A stretch of DNA of 37,892 nt from Phytophthora quininea (lineage: Eukaryota > Oomycota > Peronosporomycetes > Peronosporales > Peronosporaceae): NCBI GenBank assembly GCA_011947345.1, contig JAAVTG010000943.1, positions 1 through 37,892 on the forward strand, in the 5' to 3' direction. How positions within the stretch are numbered: position 1 is the stretch's first letter; each line of letters starts with the position of its first letter. Both the position numbers and the translations under genes were made by a program. Positions 9,516-20,100 of this stretch are shown here, piece after piece. Below the pieces are notes generated by a model. The model saw only the letters and a list, made by a program, of their open reading frames with translations. It ran no database searches and had not been told where the DNA came from.

Positions 9516-10807
9516 ATGGGATGTGCTAGTAGCCGCGAGGCGCCGGTGCCGGTGGCGTACGCAGTGCCGCCACCGCCGCTGGTCAAACGCTCGAGCTTCC
9601 GGCCGATCCCCGACCGCTACGAGACGCTCTGTACGCTTGGGTAGCTACTGGTTATTCGGAATAAGAATTTATATTGAAGTGTTGTTCTTTCTGCAGCGGA
9701 AGTGCAGAGCGACTTGCGGTTCGCATTCTTTTCTACATACTGTAGTGAGTGATATAAAATATTCATAATAGTTTTATGATTTACAGCAAAGCGGGCTTGG
9801 AGTCGTCGGACCTCGTTCTCGGGGTGCGTTCTACGGTGCCTCCATTTCGTATTTGGTTGCCGCTAACATTTATTGTTGTGCTCAGATTGACTTTACCAAG
9901 TCGAACCAGGCAAAGTGTAGCAGTTTTTCATGATAAAATACTGTGCCAGTTCTCTCTGACAAGGATTCTTTACAGTGGACTGGCGAACGGAGTCTCAACG
10001 GCAGATGTCTTCACGAAATTGATCCTTCCGGGGTGTTTCTGAATCCGTACCAGGTATGCGAGCCAAGCAATGCCTCTTTTGTTACAAAATTACTTGCTAA
10101 GCGTTGTTTTGCTGCTGTAGAGCGTCATTTCTGTCATCGGCCGGGTGCTGGAAGCTTTCGACGACGACAACATCATCCCGGCCTTTGGATTCGGCGACCT
10201 CACCACCAAGGGCAACAGCTGCTTCCCGTTCACGCAAGGTCGAGGCTGCCATGGGTTTGAAGAGGTTCTCCGTCGCTACAACGAGATCACTCCATCGTTA
10301 AAGCTTTCGGGGCCGACAAACTTTGCGCCGGTGATCAAAGAGACCATCCGAGCAGTTCAACAGAACAGAGGCTATCACATCCTGGTGATCATTGCGGATG
10401 GCCAAGTCACGAACGAAGAAGACACTCGTGCTGCTATTGTGGAGGCTTCCAACTGGCCGATCTGTAAGTAGCTGCTGAGGTGAGACGTCTTCGAGGCCAA
10501 GAACTAACTGTTTGCATCGCTGTAGCCATTATCATGGTCGGCGTTGGCGACGGGCCATGGGATATGATGGAAGAGTTCGACGACAAACTTCCATCTCGAC
10601 GCTTTGACAATTTCCAATTCGTCGAGTACAACGCGGTGAAGCAGCTGAACAAGAAGAACCCGGAAGCCGGGTTTGCCATCATGGCACTCATGGAGATCCC
10701 AGGTGAGTCCAAAAAGGATATCGACTATCAACCAGGCTATTGAATTATTTATTTTCTACATCACAGAGCAATACAAGACAATCCGGCAGCTCGGACTGAT
10801 CCAGTAG
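9516..10807 (+). CDS. Copine-type vWA domain protein B (8 exons, 278 aa)
   Basis: Exons: 9516-9630, 9697-9718, 9787-9823, 9886-9909, 9976-10053, 10121-10463, 10526-10702 and 10767-10807, total 837 nt. Exon sizes match gene A exactly for exons 2-7 (22/37/24/78/343/177). The start MGCASSREAP again carries a likely myristoylation/palmitoylation signal, followed by a Pro-rich stretch and RPIPDRYETL. The copine domain carries KAGLESSDLVLG, IDFTKSNQ, WTGERSLNGRCLHEIDP, IIPAFGFGD, HILVIIADGQ and IIMVGVGDGPWDMM. It ends YKTIRQLGLIQ with no RING finger and no C2 domain. Intron 4 begins with GC instead of GT (9910). It is the inverted paralogue of 5830-7101, clearly diverged in protein sequence, so the duplication is not recent. 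Confidence 0.88.
9910..9975 (+). other. GC-AG intron in copine gene B
   Basis: The reading frame demands a join after ...KSNQ at 9909 and before WTGER at 9976. The donor there is CAG|GCAAAGT, a good match to the known GC-type donor consensus (AG|GCAAGT), and the acceptor is TTTACAG. The nearby GT (at 9915) would break the frame. The same intron in copine gene A has a normal GT donor (gtgggg). Confidence 0.75.
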
Positions 10808-10963
10808 CGTCTAACATCAACACTTCCCGCTTTTTTCCAGTTTATGGCGTGAACGCTCCAAAAGCTCTTGTTTTGTTTCCCAGAAAATGTACGTCACTTT
10901 TTATTGTATGAATTACGAATTAGATCGTCATGGTCCCCACGACATTGCAACGTTGGTCACCGT

Positions 10964-11728
10964 TTAGTGCGTGTAGGGCTGGTGCTCGATGGTGCCGTTT
11001 GCGTAGAAGTAGATGATCTCCTCGCTGTCGCTGCCGTCGTTGCCCTCCTTGGTATTGGTGGTGGTGGTGGTGGCCGCCTGCTTCTTCTGCGCGCTTTCAT
11101 CGTTGTGCACGCGCAGCTTGAGCGTGGCCTGCTGCTCCAGCCGCCGCGACTGCTGGTCCGTGGTGCCGGTCACCGTGTTGCTCTCGAGCCCGAACTTGTC
11201 GATCCAGAACTGGATCTCGTGGTCGATGTTAGAGTTGTCGGTGGCGCCGCTGAAGATGGGGCGCATGTAGAGCGTGTCGGTGGTGACGGTGGTCTCGTCC
11301 TTGATGGTGGTGCGCACGCAGGTGCCCTGCTGCCAGAGCGAGAGGCTCATCTTGCCCCACTGGTGCTTGTCGCCGGGCGCGATGTTGACGTAGCCCTCCT
11401 GGATGAGGTTGTCGTTGATGCCTTGCGCGACGGCGATGCCGAAGCCCGACACGGCGCCGGTGACGGAGGCCACGGTGCCGACGGTGCCGGCTGCGGCGGC
11501 CGTGGCGGTGGCTAGCGCGCTGGTGGATACCCCAAACACCGACACGATGCCGTTGGCGGCGAGTGCGGAGGCGACGGGGGCGGCCGCCCCGGCCGTGCCG
11601 ATGACGGTGGCGGCGGCGCCGATGACGGAGATGACGATGCCGGCGATCTTGAGCGCGGCCTCATCGGGTCCGATCTTGCAGGTCCAGGGGTCCTGGGTGT
11701 TGTTGACGATGGAGAGGTAGGAGCCCAT
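10964..11728 (-). CDS. Unrecognised 254-aa protein with acylation-type N-terminus and long hydrophobic segment
   Basis: I do not recognise the family. The protein opens MGSYLSIVNNTQDPWTCKIG. Gly2 with Ser6 fits a myristoylation signal. Residues about 28-105 are rich in Ala/Gly/Val/Ile with few charges and could lie in or against a membrane. The middle (about 110-205) is polar and globular in character (GYVNIAPGDKHQWGKMSLSLW, then FWIDKFGLESNTVTG). The tail is low-complexity (Thr run, then Asp/Ser/Glu) and ends ANGTIEHQPYTH. Two Cys (residue 17 and one in GTCVRTT) are present. No signal peptide or RXLR/LFLAK effector motif is seen. An Inr/FPR promoter lies upstream. A (CCA)n tract fills the leader just before the ATG. 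The other copy, in the right arm, is frameshifted. Confidence 0.75.
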   Translation of the reverse strand: MGSYLSIVNNTQDPWTCKIGPDEAALKIAGIVISVIGAAATVIGTAGAAAPVASALAANGIVSVFGVSTSALATATAAAAGTVGTVASVTGAVSGFGIAVAQGINDNLIQEGYVNIAPGDKHQWGKMSLSLWQQGTCVRTTIKDETTVTTDTLYMRPIFSGATDNSNIDHEIQFWIDKFGLESNTVTGTTDQQSRRLEQQATLKLRVHNDESAQKKQAATTTTTNTKEGNDGSDSEEIIYFYANGTIEHQPYTH

Positions 11729-11780
11729 GGCGGTGGTGGTGGTGGTGACGGTGGTGGTGGTGAGGCGGTGCTCGAGAGCA

Positions 11781-11799
11781 AGCGAATTGAGGAATGAGC
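11781..11799 (-). promoter_or_regulatory. Oomycete Inr + FPR core promoter, left palindrome gene
   Basis: On the minus strand the site reads GCTCATTCCTCAATTCGCT: the Inr TCATTCC followed by FPR-like CAATT. It lies about 50-70 bases upstream of the ATG at 11728. The same 19 bases are conserved in the right arm at 14314-14332. Confidence 0.6.
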
Positions 11800-12834
11800 T
11801 GGGGCGGCTTGCACGTGCATGGGGGCGATGGTCGTCGACGGTGACGGTGGTGGAAGATGCAATCGAGAGCTCGGTTGCAGTGATTCTCCGCGTGCGTTCA
11901 TAGCCCGGGAACGCACTGCGTCGGTTGCTGCTGATCGACCGTTTGGGTTCGATCTTGGTGGAGGAGGTGGCGGACGCCCGCCACTCGAACAGCTGAACAT
12001 CGTGCGCCGGCCCGATGGCGTCGCCGCCTTGGAGCTCAATTGGCTGGGGGCCGGATTTTATTTAGTCAGTAGACGAGTCTCTGCTCGCAGGCGGAGGAAG
12101 TGAAATTGTCGCTCGGCGGATCCAGTTGGCAGGATTTGCCCGAGATGCTCGTTATCCATGCTGGTTGACGCGGTGAATTCGGTAGTCGTGTCCAGAAGCT
12201 CGGCAACATATCCTGTAGCTATGTGTGGATCGGACAAGGCGAGCTTGGCTGTGCAGCTACGGTTTGCATGGGAAGGAGAACTCTTGCTGCGTGTTCGCGT
12301 CTTGGTTGCTGCGGCGGCAGGAGTGGCAAAGAGGGAGAGCTCGCCGTTCCGGTGAGTCTCGGGTGACTGTGTGCAAGGCGAAGTGAAGCGGTAATGCAGA
12401 CGGTGCGAAGTGACCTGGCCGCCGTTTTCTGCTCGACGCCTCGGGGATTATCCGCGCGCCCTTCAACAAACTCTGTCAAACAAGCGCGGCCGTGTTTGGC
12501 TGTGCGCGGCGCTGGGTACTAGTTAATACGACGTGATGATGACTGCAAGGGGAGAGCGCAAAGCGAGGCTCGCAGGTGTTAGCGCTGGCGGCGGGCGGAC
12601 GATCAACCGATGGCGCAACACGAAACCAGCACGAGTGGGTAATGATTTGTGAAAGGCGTCGGCGTCGGCATCGGCGTCAGCTGAGCAGGGAGGGAGCGGC
12701 CGATTCGGTGACCGAGAAGAAGAACAGAGTAGCAGAAGAGCTCGGCCAACGTGGCGGCCTGATTTTCGGTCGAGGTGGGACGTGGTGAGCCTTCCATTTC
12801 TAGTTCGTGGAGGAGAGGACGGGTTAAAGTTTGC
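11800..12834. other. Upstream part of the left arm, no supported gene
   Basis: About 1 kb between the gene promoter and the inner edge of the arm. Short frames exist on both strands, but they change frame between the two arms through small deletions and carry no domain, so selection for coding is not evident. It may be regulatory or simply co-duplicated flank. Confidence 0.45.
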
Positions 12835-13284
12835 GTAGCTAAGAGATTTTCTCTGGGATAGTTTGGGGTACAGTACTTGTCAATTAATCTTCTTCTGAGT
12901 CTTGGCGTATTGACGAGAACGCTCTGGGGCTATCTTCGCAATCAAGGTCTTTCGTCCTCCACCAGTGGCTAGCAAGGTCGTGAGTGGGCTTCTTTTGTCT
13001 GGTGTCCGGCTTAAGCACAGTGTGGATGGAGCTATTTGGCCTGACCGGTGCCAGTGCGTTGGCCGTTGAGTTCGCTAGCGCTCGCCAAGCAGAACGGCTC
13101 GGTTTCAAGGAGTGTTGGTGTGAATACGCCTCCATCCCATAGCGCTTTTGTGAATACGCCTGGATTGACGAAGCGAAGTGCACGATTAATGATTAATGAC
13201 GTGTTTTTCAATGGCATTGTACAGCATGAAACCACCGTCAATGTTCTTGCTCAATTGTATCCTTGGCGTGTGCAAACCCAAACG
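12835..13284. other. 450 bp unshared spacer at the centre of the inverted duplication
   Basis: This stretch is not repeated in the arms. Two open frames on the minus strand (13032-13241 and 12884-13183) overlap in different frames and look like pieces of one former coding region broken by a shift; no family was recognised. A 13-base motif, TGTGAATACGCCT, occurs twice, near 13119 and 13149, and ATTAATGATTAATGA is a small direct repeat near 13187. It could be the remnant of a mobile element or original single-copy DNA. Confidence 0.5.
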
Positions 13285-14313
13285 GCAAACTTTAACCCGG
13301 CCTCTCCTCCACGAACTAGAAATGGAAGGCTCACCACGTCCCACCTCGACCGAAAATCAGGCCGCCACGTTGGCCGAGCTCTTCTGCTACTCTGTTCTTC
13401 TTCTCGGTCACCAAATCGGCCGCTCCTCCCTGCTCAGCTGACGCCGATGCCGACGCCGACGCCTTTCACAAATCATTACCCACTCGTGCTGGTTTCGTGT
13501 TGCGCCATCGGTTGATCGTCCGCCCGCCGCCAGCGCTAACACCTGCGAGCCTCGCTTTGCGCTCTCCCTTGCAGTCATCATCACGTCGTATTAACTAGTA
13601 CCCAGCGCCGCGCACAGCCAAACACGGCCGCGCTTGTTTGACAGAGTTTGTTGAAGGGCGCGCGGATAATCCCCGAGGCGTCGAGCAGAAAACGGCGGCC
13701 AGGTCACTTCGCACCGTCTGCATTACCGCTTCACTTCGCCTTGCACACAGTCACCCGAGACTCACCGGAATTGCGAGCTCTCCTCTTTGCCACTCCTGCC
13801 GCCGCAGCAACCAAGACGCGAACACGCAGCAAGAGTTCTCCCTCCCATGCAAACCGTAGCTGCACAGCCAAGCTCGCCTTGTCCGATCCACACATAGCTA
13901 CAGGATATGTTGCCGAGCTTCTGGACACGACTACCGAATTCACCGCGTCAACCAGCATGGATAACGAGCATCTCGGGCAAATCCTGCCAACTGGATCCGC
14001 CGAGCGACAATTTCACTTCCTCCGCCTGCGAGCAGAGACTCGTCTACTGACTAAATAAAATCCGGCCCCAGCCAATTGAGCTCCAAGGCGGCGACGCCAT
14101 CGGGCCGGCGCACGATGTTCAGCTGTTCGAGTGGCGGGCGTCCGCCACCTCCTCCACCAAGATCGAACCCAAACGGTCGATCAGCAGCAACCGACGCAGT
14201 GCGTTCCCGGGCTATGAACGCACGCGGAGAATCACTGCAACCGAGCTCGATTGCATCTTCCACCACCGTCACCGTCGACGACCATCGCCCCCATGCACGT
14301 GCAAGCCGCCCCA

Positions 14314-14332
14314 GCTCATTCCTCAATTCGCT
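14314..14332 (+). promoter_or_regulatory. Oomycete Inr + FPR core promoter, right palindrome gene copy
   Basis: The site reads GCTCATTCCTCAATTCGCT, identical to the left-arm promoter, 48 bases upstream of the ATG at 14380. The promoter is intact although the downstream frame is broken. Confidence 0.55.
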
Positions 14333-14379
14333 TGCTCGAGCACCGCCTCACCACCACCACCGTCACCACCACCACCGCC

Positions 14380-15142
14380 ATGGGCTCCTACCTCTCCATC
14401 GTCAACAACACCCAGGACCCCTGGACCTGCAAGATCGGACCCGATGAGGCCGCGCTCAAGATCGCCGGCATCGTCATCTCCGTCATCGGCGCCGCCGCCA
14501 CCGTCATCGGCACGGCCGGGGCGGCCGCCCCCGTCGCCTCCGCACTCGCCGCCAACGGCATCGTGTCGGTGTTTGGGGTATCCACCAGCGCGCTAGCCAC
14601 CGCCACGGCCGCCGCAGCCGGCACCGTCGGCACCGTGGCCTCCGTCACCGGCGCCGTGTCGGGCTTCGGCATCGCCGTCGCGCAAGGCATCAACGACAAC
14701 CTCATCCAGGAGGGCTACGTCAACATCGCGCCCGGCGACAAGCACCAGTGGGGCAAGATGAGCCTCTCGCTCTGGCAGCAGGCACCTGCGTGCGCACCAC
14801 CATCAAGGACGAGACCACCGTCACCACCGACACGCTCTACATGCGCCCCATCTTCAGCGGCGCCACCGACAACTCTAACATCGACCACGAGATCCAGTTC
14901 TGGATCGACAAGTTCGGGCTCGAGAGCAACACGGTGACCGGCACCACGGACCAGCAGTCGCGGCGGCTGGAGCAGCAGGCCACGCCAAGCTGCGCGTGCA
15001 CAACGATGAAAGCGCGCAGAAGAAGCAGGCGGCCACCACCACCACCACCAATACCAAGGAGGGCAACGACGGCAGCGACAGCGAGGAGATCATCTACTTC
15101 TACGCAAACGGCACCATCGAGCACCAGCCCTACACGCACTAA
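14380..15142 (+). pseudogene. Frameshifted second copy of the unrecognised 254-aa gene
   Basis: The first ~133 codons match the left-arm gene (MGSYLSIVNN to SLSLWQQ). One base is then missing from a GGG run near 14780, so the frame leaves the protein. The homologous frame resumes (GTCVRTTIKDE...) and is lost again near 14987, where one T is missing. The original end (ANGTIEHQPYTH, stop 15140-15142) is still present in the starting frame. Neither lesion is a nonsense substitution. Given the deletion bias over the rest of this region the lesions may be assembly errors, so a working second copy is possible. Confidence 0.7.
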
Positions 15143-15421
15143 ACGGTGACCAACGTAGCAATACCATGCATAGGGGATTACGATCCCGTCCGTATTTTGA
15201 AATGACCACAGTTATTGTTTGTACTACTTCGTCCACGGAATTTATAGTAAACACGAGCATCGAAATGACCGTGCACATTGGTTGGGGTGCTATTTCGGAG
15301 AGGCTGATTCCAAATGTGCCGCCAATGCTCACATGAGAGGAGCTTCCAACAGAATATGTGCGCCGACGTTTGTCGGTCCATCTCCAACGGCCGCCTCCAC
15401 CTCGTGTCGGTTCAATCCAGA

Positions 15422-17034
15422 ATGACACCGCCGTTGAAGCTCGCCACGCACACAATTACGCGCGTGTTGAGGAACTCGACGCTTTACATCGCCGTGGGGT
15501 GGGTGTTTGGCTACTGCTTCACGATTGGCGAATTGTTTTCGGGCCGTCCACCAGGCGAACAATCCAGTGCTGCTTTCAGCGCTGCCAATATTTCTTGGTT
15601 CAACGGAGTCTTCTCGATGTGTATGGTCATCATCATGGCAGCAAAACTTCAACGAGAGCAATTTCTCGAGTGTGCTCCAAACCAGGTCACTACTGGACCA
15701 ACGGGGTCTCGACGACTCACGATTCTGCAATGTATCTACAAGCTGATGCAACCAGTGGCTCCCCACCTCGTCTTCGCACTGTGTGCTTCGATCGGCGGAG
15801 ACTTCCTCGTGTACGCCACGATTCCTGAGTCAGCGCACAAGTTCAAACCGATCCTGTATATTGCTTTCTTCTGGGGGTTCCATGTCCTTGTGATGGCCGA
15901 TATCTTCGCGCGACATATTTTCAAGACGGAAACAGTGCGCGGCGTGCTCGTGAGTACGCTCCGCTCGCAGAACGAAAAGCCCGGAGAGATACAGGAAGAC
16001 ACCAGACAAACGGCCCAACCTTCGCGTCTGCAGCGTCGACGAAGAAGACGCCGACGGTTCTGGCTACCCTCACTTAGCCATTTTCTACGAGTGTACTACC
16101 AGAACCTACCCACAATGGTGTTTGCCCTGATTGCCATCGTGTACGTTCATGCTGTCAGTGAACTTCTGAAACCTTCCGATCAGTGGGAATTGCTTGCATT
16201 TGGCGTTTGTAGTATCGCGCTCAAATTGACCCTACAAGAGTTAGCAAAGCACATCATGATCGCGGTACGTCGTCCGGTATCAAGAAGGGTCATGGTAGCG
16301 CTGGTATCGACGCCAACGATTCTCGTCGACACGCAAGTTCGAATGTTGCTTCTTCGACAAAACAACATCAGTGTTTCGGTTGCTGGTACCGTGCTGCTAG
16401 CCGTCTTTGAAATCGTCGTGCGAGCTATCAAATCTGTGATTGTCCAGCGACAAACACGCCGCCCCAGCAGGAAGGGTGCTTCGCAACTACAATCCCCGCA
16501 TGATAACGAGAAAACAGCAACTTTTAGATCGCTGCAAGTGGTGCCAGCGGCTGGACCAACACCCGCAAATCCAGCAAAAAGCGATGGCACGAGAACGCTG
16601 TCACTCGTGTACTCACTCAACAGCACACCTGAAGAGCACAAGGCAGAAAGAAATGCAGAACAACGACGACGAAAGGTCCGCGTCCTTCATGCGGCGGAGA
16701 TTTACGCGGACATGTACGCCGAGTACATCGCAATCGGCTGTTCGTATGCCATTCTGTTCTACTACCGGAACCACCCGCAGTATCAATTCACACTTCTTCT
16801 TTCTGAAGTACCCAGCCAACCAGGTGCAAGCACTTGGAGAGAAAACCGGCTGGTTTCGTTAGGGCTCTTCAGCTGATTGTAGAAGTGGTCGTGGATTTCT
16901 TGGCCTGCGTGTTTGAAGCTGCTCATGGCGTCGAGTTCAAGAGCTTCAATCAGAACGACCCGTTCCTGATATTCTTCCTGGCAATGCTGACTTTCTCCAA
17001 CGTCGCGATTTCTGCTGGCATGTATCAGCACTAG
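15422..17034 (+). CDS. Polytopic membrane protein, about 10 TM segments (about 537 aa, one apparent frameshift)
   Basis: I do not recognise a named family. Hydrophobic segments include YIAVGWVFGYCFTIGELF, FNGVFSMCMVIIMAA, HLVFALCASIGGDFLVYA, YIAFFWGFHVLVMADIF, MVFALIAIVYVHAVSELL, AVFEIVVRAI, YIAIGCSYAILFYY, LIVEVVVDFLACVFE and FLIFFLAMLTFSNVAISAG. A basic loop (Arg-rich, near 16030) and a long charged loop (16450-16690) separate them. The frame breaks near 16842-16845: one more A in the run there joins the two frames into a single 538-codon reading that ends at the stop 17032-17034. The alternative is a small intron (16780-16823, 44 nt, or 16808-16872, 65 nt); both keep phase. I prefer the lost base because the intervening residues then read well. 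ATG 15422 is chosen as the first Met before the first hydrophobic segment; an upstream in-frame Met exists at 15314. Confidence 0.65.
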
Positions 17035-17127
17035 CTGACACTATCCACAATGCCCCAACAAGAGGCTAGCTATAGTACTAATGTCGTGGCTGTTTGTATG
17101 TCAACAATGAATCATTTTTTTACACGT

Positions 17128-20100
17128 TTACAGCCACGGGGCCCACCCAGGAAATAGCACGCTCAGGTTGTGTGGGTCCTGCGCGACGTTGACGAGGTGC
17201 TTCACTTGACCTTCGATACTCAGCGCGTTCCCATTGGGATCTTCATATCCCTCCAGCTTTTGCTTCACTCGGATGAGCGCTCGAGCAGCGGCATCGCTAC
17301 TTCCGGGCTCCATCTTGTTCCCATTTGCAGGCTGTGTCTCGTTCGTATCGCCAGTTCCATTCACGACGCTATCGCCATGTCCACGACTTGATGCTCGTGA
17401 GAGCGCAGCCGATCTAACCGGATCCTGCTCCCCTCTTGAATCCGTAACGCCTTGAGAGGTGAAAGCGTCCACCTATACAGTGGATCATGCACAAAGACTT
17501 CCAGAATGGTGACGACTGATGCACTTTTCTTACGTAATAGCTGAAGCGTGGCTTCACAGCACCGGGAGAAGACGCCTTCGACACCAGATACACCCATCCC
17601 GTCTACCATATCACGAGTTAGACGAAAGGGACAGTCTCCGGGGTGAAGAGTGCCATGCCTTGGTCAAACACGACGCCAAAGTCAATGTGCACGAGTTCTC
17701 CTGTTTCTTCGTGGATCAAAATATTCTGCGAGTGGCGGTCCCCAATGCCCAAGATGTAGCCCACAATGGACGTCACAGCAGCGCTTTGAACGTACGATAA
17801 GCGCCGATGGTACCAAACCGCTGGGTCTGGGAATTTCTCTAGGAAGAAATGATGGAACACTGGTGTGAACATTTCTTGAATCTTCATATAGGCGTCGAAC
17901 TTGTTTGGCGCGTTCTTCAAGTATTGGCGGCACTCGGCGTGTTTCCACTCATGCGGGTGGTATCGCTCGTGAGCAGACACTCTTTTCGACGAGCGAGCAA
18001 TGAGATAAGAACCCCAAGGGATGGTGTTCTCCACCCACTCGAGAACGCCAGCAATAGGTGACAAGGGCACGACTCGATATGTGCGCAGCCGCAGTTTGCG
18101 TTTGCGGGTCGCACTTTCTTCCATCAAAAACTGGTTCATCGTATCAAACACTTGCTCAATCACTAGATCTTGTCGAGTGTCGTCTTGTCCCTTGACGAGT
18201 TGCTTGTATCGCTGCCCATCCGAACCGTAGCAGTATATGATCTTGGGTCTGTGGATGCCACTGTCCGTAATGGAGAACATTGGCTCAAAGGACAACATTC
18301 GCACTACGCTCGAATAGTCCATGTCTGGTTGAGGAGCTGTCCGGTATGTCAACACTGCAGGCATCACAGCACGATTTCCCCGTCGCGTTCGGTCGCGAAG
18401 ACAATGATCAAAACTAATTCCTCCTTTGGCCGGGTTGAGTCCGTATATCTGTACCTTTGACAGCGGGATCTTCTTCTTCTGTGAGTGATACTCGCGAGTA
18501 TCAAAGAGTGCTAGTTCGACGTACGCACTGGCCATGATATCTAGTGATTCAAGCAGCTCCCGTTGCTCCGTCTTTTGCAGTTCTTCCAGGTACATCCGCG
18601 CACCTTCAGACTTGGTATCACCCACGTTAGCTCGGAATTGTAATGCCCCCTTCCCTTCTACATTACTGCTATTCTTCAGTGCAATGAGTTGGATCAACGT
18701 GTGGTGTGGGTGCTGCTCACCCAACTTGAGCACCAGTATCCGAAGAGCAGTCTGAAAGGTGTCACTTTCGACAAAAGTACTCACACGAGAGATGATTTGG
18801 TACGAAAGCGACACGAACTTGTACGATGGTACTACACTGATGACCTCTTCTGTGACGACCCTGTTGATTTCAGCCTTGTTCTGGTTGTTGAACCATAGTG
18901 AGAGCACGCGGAAGACCATGTCTAGCTCCAAACGCGGAGACAAAACAAGCCCCCTTCCATAGCTGCACAGGGCGCCAATCAGAAACTCGTCTACAGATGC
19001 CTCTACTTTCGACCGCTCGTTTAAATCGTGAAAGACTTCCTTATTCAGCGCAAGAATGTGAGCCCGGTTCTCCATTTGGACTTTTTCGTCCATTGTTTGA
19101 CACTCCTTGAGTTCCTCGTGGCGCGCTTCCATCACTTTTTCCCTGCCAGCCACTCACGAGATGTGACTCGGGCGCTAACTTGCTGATACATCGAAGCCAT
19201 GTACTCTGCTAGGGCAAAATGAGCTTTCGCTGCGTCCGACACGCGCTCCGACACAGCCTCAGCATCCATAGCACTCATGATGTCAGTGGCTTTTTGAAAA
19301 TAATCCTCGAGAATTACCTGGGAGCTCTCGGATCGCTGAGAAGCGATCCATTTACCTGTCATTGTCAAAACTGTCACTTGCAAAAGCTGCAGCGACATCC
19401 CTTGGGTTTGAGTTAACGATGTGTCCTCCAGATGTGTAGAAATCTCAGAGCTTACACGCTTTGCGGTCCATATTGCGCTGCGCCCCTCTTGCTGGCTCCA
19501 AAGCAACTTCGCCTTCTGTAACTTCCACTGCATCTTTTCATGGATGTCCAGATAGCCACGTTGATCAAGTTGTTCAAGTTTTAGTAGGGCTCGGTACGCA
19601 ATTGCGACTCGTCCGGCTTTGCGGCTGAACGACGCCAGGTCAAGATACAGCTTCGCCAATACTTGAACATCATCTAAAGGTTTCGAGACTTGTAGAAGCA
19701 CTTCCTCCAGCGATAGGAGACTTTCAATTTTGTCGAAGTCATTCTTGATTTGGCCATATCGTCCTCGCCATTGATTCAGTAAAGGCATAACCTTCAAGGA
19801 TGAAGGTGACTCAACACTACGCGAGGTAAATCCGGTTAGCGTTGGCGCTGTCACTTGGTAAGAAGCTGACCCTTCGTCTTGGTTTGATATTTTGACATGT
19901 TCGACCAACTCTTCAATCTCGTGGATGGATTGCAAATGTAGCAGAGCCGAATACGAGTCCTTTGTACTCTCGAACGAGTTCAGACTAAGCTGTACAGACT
20001 GCAAAATCTGCTCTTTCGCATTGGACGTCACGTGCTCCAAGTATTCGTAGTCGCCGTGTGCAATCGATCGCAAAGCTTGAAACTGGAAATGCTGGTGGGA

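Larger units (their letters stand above)
10944..12834. repeat. Left arm of a ~1.9 kb inverted duplication
   Basis: This 1891 bp arm is repeated in reverse complement at 13285-15162 (1878 bp). I followed it base by base. The outer limit is at attgcaacgttggtcaccg and the inner limit at gggttaaagtttgc. The 13 bp length difference is fully explained by nine small deletions in the right arm (five of 1 base in C/G runs, one lost T, two of 2 bases in TC pairs, one lost CAC/ACC triplet). A handful of substitutions brings identity to roughly 99%. The arm holds one gene, its promoter, and about 1 kb upstream. Confidence 0.93.
13285..15162. repeat. Right arm of the ~1.9 kb inverted duplication
   Basis: Reverse-complement copy of 10944-12834. 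Every length difference from the left arm is a deletion in this arm, including two inside the gene (a G lost from a GGG run near 14780 and a T lost near 14987). The part 13285-14313 corresponds to the non-coding upstream part of the left arm. Homology ends at 15162, after caacgtagcaat, 260 bp before the next gene. Confidence 0.93.

Noticed and set aside
10868..11515. 215-codon plus-strand frame over the palindrome gene
   Set aside because: Antisense of the 254-aa gene, low-complexity, and it breaks in the other arm.
10964..11728. RXLR or Crinkler effector
   Set aside because: No signal peptide and no RXLR, dEER or LFLAK motif near the N-terminus.
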